DNA of 34,093 nt. It comes from SIG587 sp045544035 (GTDB taxonomy: Bacteria; Bacillota; Clostridia; Oscillospirales; Acutalibacteraceae). Location: the NCBI GenBank assembly GCA_045544035.1, contig JAZPYE010000005.1, positions 1-34,093 of the forward strand, written 5' to 3'. Each line of letters opens with the position of its first letter. The first letter of the stretch is position 1. Positions 31,341-34,093 of the stretch are shown piece after piece. The position numbers and the translations under genes are program-made. The notes beneath the pieces are model-generated. The model was not told the origin of the DNA and searched no databases. It saw only the letters and a list, made by a program, of their open reading frames with translations.

Positions 31341-32526
31341 ATCCCAAGGCTGAACCTATTGCTATTGCACTTGCTTTCTTGCTCTCGCTATCGATGTGGC
31401 TGTAAATGTTGGCGGTGGTTCCCATATCAGAGTGGCCTAACCAGTCCTGAATCATCTTCATAGGCACACCGTTTGCGAGAAGTAGTGAGGCGCAACTGTG
31501 TCGCAGGTCGTGAAAGCGGACGGGTTTTAACCCTTTTTCCTTCAGCACCACTTTGAAATGATCTGTCACGTAGTTTGGTTTTATCAGTTCACCGATTGCA
31601 TCTACACAGATGTAGTCGGTGTATTTTTTGCAGTAACCACGGCGCATCACTCGTTTCATTTCTTCTTGCTTTTCTTTTTCAGCAAGGAGAACTTCTTCCA
31701 CTTGCGGTATGAGAGGCAGTGTTCGGTAGGATGATTTTGTTTTCATAACGTCCATACCGACGACACCTTTATCGTTTTGCACCACCTTGTGACTGATGCT
31801 GACCGTCTTGTTTTCAAAGTCCACCGCAGACCATTTTAGACCAAGCACTTCACTTCGCCTGAGTCCGTAGTAAGCTGCGAGGAATATTACGATGTGTATC
31901 GGGTCGTTTACTGTTTTGTCAAGCAACTCTTTCAGCTCAGTGGCGTTATAATATTTGCCGATGTACTGTTGTGCTTTCGGTCTGTCGGCTTGCTCAACAG
32001 GATTGCTTGGAATGATTCTGCGCTTGACCGCCGACTTGAAAGCCAGATGCAGCAACGCGTGGTGGCGTTGTGCGGTGGTGCCTTTGAGCCCGTCGTTGCG
32101 GATGCGAATATAATAATCGTTGATTTCATCGCCCGTAATGTCTTTAACTTTTAGGTCACCGCACTCACGGAAGAAGGGTGCCATTCGCGACTGTATCATC
32201 AGCTTGTAGCCTTCGTAGGTGGTTTCCGACACATTAACCTTGTGGGACTCGAGCCACTCAGGAAGATAATCCGCAACCTGCATGTGCGCTACTCGGCTGC
32301 GCTCTTTGTCGGCGTGGGACATATTCTCACGCTTGTATAAGTCATCGGTGTTGTATTGGTCGAGGAGTTGGCGGAGACGGTGTTCCGCCTCGCGCTTGTT
32401 ACCTTTGTTCGCATCAAGATTCAACCCTTGCCATTTCTCTTTTCGTTTTCCATCTGTGTTATACAGATTGATGACCGCATACCACTTTTTGTTTTTCTCG
32501 GTCAGGTGTCCTGTGATTCGTTTCAT
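31339..32526 (-). CDS. int: Tyrosine-type site-specific integrase
   Basis: Phage/ICE-type integrase (395 residues) that catalyses element integration and, with an excisionase, excision. Residues ~1-55 form the arm-type DNA-binding domain (KKWYAVINLYNTDGKRKEKW), ~80-180 the core-binding domain, and ~190-390 the catalytic domain with Arg223 (GLRRSEVLGLKW), Lys264, His339 and Arg342 (FHDLRHS), His365 (WLGHSD) and nucleophile Tyr375 (ANIYSHID). All active-site residues are present. AAGGAG lies about eight bases before the ATG. It is the last gene of the element, next to tRNA-Ser(CGA), in the convergent orientation typical of tRNA-site integrations. Confidence 0.96.
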   Translation of the reverse strand: MKRITGHLTEKNKKWYAVINLYNTDGKRKEKWQGLNLDANKGNKREAEHRLRQLLDQYNTDDLYKRENMSHADKERSRVAHMQVADYLPEWLESHKVNVSETTYEGYKLMIQSRMAPFFRECGDLKVKDITGDEINDYYIRIRNDGLKGTTAQRHHALLHLAFKSAVKRRIIPSNPVEQADRPKAQQYIGKYYNATELKELLDKTVNDPIHIVIFLAAYYGLRRSEVLGLKWSAVDFENKTVSISHKVVQNDKGVVGMDVMKTKSSYRTLPLIPQVEEVLLAEKEKQEEMKRVMRRGYCKKYTDYICVDAIGELIKPNYVTDHFKVVLKEKGLKPVRFHDLRHSCASLLLANGVPMKMIQDWLGHSDMGTTANIYSHIDSESKKASAIAIGSALG

Positions 32527-32530
32527 TTAC

Positions 32531-32848
32531 TCACGCTCCTTTCTTTTGAGATTGAGTATTGGTGTATTCTCGGGCAACACCAACACTATCACAACATCCT
32601 TCACAAGTCCAGAGATTATTCGGGACTGTCGGGGATGGTGTCTGATAATTTCCGGCGTTGGTCAGAAACTCAACCAAGCACACCTTCGGCACAATAATTT
32701 TCTTGCCCTGCTTGATGCTACCAATCCTACCTTCTTTGATAAGACTGTAGACAGTATTCTTACCGAATTGCAACAGCCTTACCACATCCGGCACGGTCAA
32801 CACATCGGGTTCGTTCTTAAACATTTTGAAATAATATCTGTGACTCAT
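32531..32848 (-). CDS. xis: Excisionase-like helix-turn-helix protein
   Basis: Small DNA-binding protein (105 residues) of the excisionase/MerR-like HTH type: LTVPDVVRLLQFGKNTVYSLIKEGRIGSIKQGKKIIVPKVCLVEFL is the usual winged-helix pattern in which the protein recognises arm sites and directs integrase toward excision. AAAGGAG lies seven bases before the ATG at 32848. A second Met at residue 9 is possible. The C-terminal third is Ser/Thr/Asn-rich and does not match a domain. Four bases separate it from int, so the two are one operon. Confidence 0.85.
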   Translation of the reverse strand: MSHRYYFKMFKNEPDVLTVPDVVRLLQFGKNTVYSLIKEGRIGSIKQGKKIIVPKVCLVEFLTNAGNYQTPSPTVPNNLWTCEGCCDSVGVAREYTNTQSQKKGA

Positions 32849-33246
32849 GAAGATTCTCCTTTCATTTTTTCGATATTTCGAGTATTAAACGGGTGGTGGA
32901 ATAATTTCCAAAGGTAGCACATTTGCGGTGCTAATCGCAAAAAGGTAGCACACCTGTAATTTAACTTGTGAATAGCCCACAAAGCCCCTAACGGTCGGCA
33001 TTGCCGTCCGATGTGAGTCGGAAAGGTGGCGTTTTGCGGCACCTTTCCTTTCTCCTGCTTTCTTTTCATCCAAGTGTGTTACCACTACGGCAGAAAAGAA
33101 GGAAATAAGGCAGAGATTGCATTTCCACCAGCTTATTGCACTTTATATTAGCTGCTTATATATTTTTTATTCTGTTGTAAGATTACTGGGTTTTGTTCTA
33201 TGGGTCTTGTTATTGATAAGAAGTTTCGAACCTACCCAACTGAGAT
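32849..33246. other. 398-base gap with repeated elements, no confident gene
   Basis: Two minus-strand frames (starting about 33069 and 33085) cover part of this gap, but each lacks a ribosome binding site and recognisable domain. The region contains the direct repeats described separately (32910-32952) and an A/T-rich stretch at 33155-33172. It probably holds the control region of the xis-int operon: arm-type sites and a promoter, of which TTGGAA-N18-TAATAC on the minus strand near 32887-32912 is a weak candidate. Confidence 0.35.
32910..32952. repeat. Direct repeat pair AAAGGTAGCACA with internal inverted repeats
   Basis: AAAGGTAGCACA occurs at 32910-32921 and 32941-32952, start-to-start distance 31 bases, about three helical turns. 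Between them TAGCAC (32915-32920) and GTGCTA (32928-32933) form an inverted repeat, and TTTGCG / CGCAAA flank the same centre. They lie about 60 bases upstream of xis, so they may be Xis/Int arm sites or an operator. Confidence 0.6.
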
Positions 33247-33561
33247 TTATTCGCTATTGGTTTTCGTAAGATCAACCACATGATAGAGGTTTGAGGTTTT
33301 ACTTCCGTCAAAACGTGTTCGTGTAATCTTTTGAATTAATCCGACGTTTATTAAACTGTTGAGAGCCACGTCTACCGTCTTTTTGTCGATCTGACATTCT
33401 TTCGAGATCAGTCGCCGTGACGGAAAGCAAGTATGGTTTGCAATATCAGCGTGTCGTAGCAGGCAACAGTACACTGTAAAATCTCGCGGCTTGAGTTGGA
33501 GTTCAAAAATTCTGTTTGCCACTATAAAGAAATCTCTCCTTGATGGTTGGGTATTTATCAT
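33247..33561 (-). CDS. Helix-turn-helix protein of mobile element
   Basis: A 104-residue protein with a winged HTH: FELQLKPRDFTVYCCLLRHADIANHTCFPSRRLISKECQIDKKTVDVALNSLINVGLIQKI resembles replication-initiator-type HTH proteins common in conjugative and mobilizable elements. ATG at 33561 is preferred because AAAGGAG lies seven bases before it; a longer frame to 33597 starts inside the hairpin upstream. It could regulate element genes or take part in replication; the data do not decide. A terminator-like hairpin precedes the gene. Confidence 0.8.
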   Translation of the reverse strand: MINTQPSRRDFFIVANRIFELQLKPRDFTVYCCLLRHADIANHTCFPSRRLISKECQIDKKTVDVALNSLINVGLIQKITRTRFDGSKTSNLYHVVDLTKTNSE

Positions 33562-33585
33562 ATAAATTCTCCTTTGCAAAAAATT

Positions 33586-33629
33586 AAGACCACTCACAAT
33601 GAAACGATTAGTTCCTTGTAAGTGGTCTT
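33586..33629 (-). terminator. Terminator-like hairpin directly upstream of the HTH gene (attenuator candidate)
   Basis: Read on the minus strand, AAGACCACT and AGTGGTCTT form a 9-bp stem, extended past one mismatch by ACAA/TTGT, and followed by AATTTTTTGC, a normal terminator tail. The T-run ends about two bases before the AAAGGAG ribosome binding site of the HTH gene. A terminator at the end of a leader is the arrangement of transcription attenuation. Confidence 0.7.
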
Positions 33630-34093
33630 TCTGTTAGTATTTAATTTTGGATATAGTACTCCCTTGGCATTGCATTAGAATCACATAAAAATTCTTTGTT
33701 CTTTCTCGTTGCGCATAAGGGTCATAAGGGAAGTGATGTTAATAAGGTCTGTGCTAAAATTAATTTGCTGTGTTAAACGAAGGATGTTTGGTTTCTCGCA
33801 ACATCTATCTCTTGGATTGTACCGTGAGAACGAGAGAATCATATGTAACAAACAGGTATCGGTTCCAAGCTTATCGTCCACATCTCATATGCCTATGAGC
33901 TGCCATGCAGAAGTATCATCATACCAATCGTGGATCATCGCAAACCGAAAAAATGTTGTCGCTATTTCGGTTCGGCACATACGCTTATCGCTCGCTCACT
34001 TGTTTGAGGTCATGGCGGCGTTGTCCATCTTTGCTTTCCTGTTAAGGCCACGACGGCTTTGTACCCGACATCCTTTTTTATTCAATTGTAAGC
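33630..34093. other. 464-base leader region at right edge, no confident gene
   Basis: The minus strand holds an open frame 33681-33980 interrupted by one in-frame TGA (33885-33887): 31 codons, then a further segment that could begin at GTG 33881. A 10-codon frame with AGGA spaced eight bases before its ATG lies at 33996-34028. A stem-loop CGAACCGAAA / TTTCGGTTTG (minus-strand reading of 33941-33974, with one G-U pair) sits between them. These could be a leader with small ORFs, a decayed gene, or chance frames. No domain was recognised. Confidence 0.3.

Noticed and set aside
32282..32917. A 211-codon plus-strand frame antisense to int and xis
   Set aside because: It lies opposite two well-supported genes with intact motifs, and its composition is that of a shadow frame with no domain.
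32845..33085. Two minus-strand frames upstream of xis (starts near 33069 and 33085)
   Set aside because: They overlap each other, lack ribosome binding sites and recognisable domains, and cover the repeat region that is more likely regulatory.
1..34093. CRISPR arrays, rRNA genes or insertion sequences
   Set aside because: No regular repeat-spacer pattern, rRNA-like stretch or transposase frame was found on either strand.

Overview
The window looks like a chromosomal segment of a low-to-moderate GC, endospore-forming, anaerobic Firmicute (class Clostridia, possibly Oscillospiraceae-like), ending on the right in an integrated mobile element. The reasons are a Spo0A and a YunB-type sporulation protein, an indolepyruvate ferredoxin oxidoreductase, strong AGGAGG-type ribosome binding sites, frequent GTG and TTG starts, and Clostridia-style neighbourhoods such as ecfA-ecfT-truA. 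Genus-level placement is inference only.

Layout. (1) 1-6416, plus strand: the end of an ECF transporter operon (ecfA2 cut by the window edge, ecfT), truA, a DUF5711-like membrane-anchored protein, holA, an RNase M5-like Toprim protein, a WYL regulator and a 40-residue small ORF, closed by a bidirectional terminator. (2) 6451-9058, minus strand: a YgiQ radical SAM protein followed by a DUF1624-like acyltransferase. It is divergent from comM/yifB (9176-10711) across back-to-back promoters. (3) 10744-18277: a sodium:solute symporter on the minus strand, divergent from a plus-strand run of acyl-CoA ligase, iorA, iorB, phenylacetate-CoA ligase and a tandem-ACT protein. Both promoters carry the same 16-bp element at the same distance from a TTGACA box. 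(4) 18482-22265: spo0A, yunB, nagB and a CPA2 antiporter. (5) 22357-30966: birA (no DNA-binding domain), an orphan 97-residue ORF, a UPF0340/TIGR01440 protein, a LURP-one-related protein, an overlapping MFS transporter and family 2 glycoside hydrolase pair, then a Na/Pi cotransporter and citrate synthase. (6) 30967-31296: a strong promoter, a broken tRNA-Ser-like sequence, and an intact tRNA-Ser(CGA). (7) 31300-34093: the integrase end of a mobile element in that tRNA (tyrosine integrase, excisionase-like protein, HTH protein preceded by an attenuator-like terminator). The element continues past the window.

How the genes fit together. The most coherent unit is region 3. An uptake carrier, two acid-CoA ligases, a 2-oxoacid:ferredoxin oxidoreductase and an ACT sensor would interconvert arylacetates, arylacetyl-CoA and aryl-2-oxoacids. 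The direction (salvage to aromatic amino acids, or fermentation of them) cannot be read from sequence. The more unusual observations are the duplicated promoter element, the tRNA-Ser remnant broken at the anticodon loop beside the integration site, the spo0A terminator that buries the yunB ribosome binding site, and the terminator-led leader in the mobile element. I found no CRISPR array and no wholly novel multi-gene system that I could defend.
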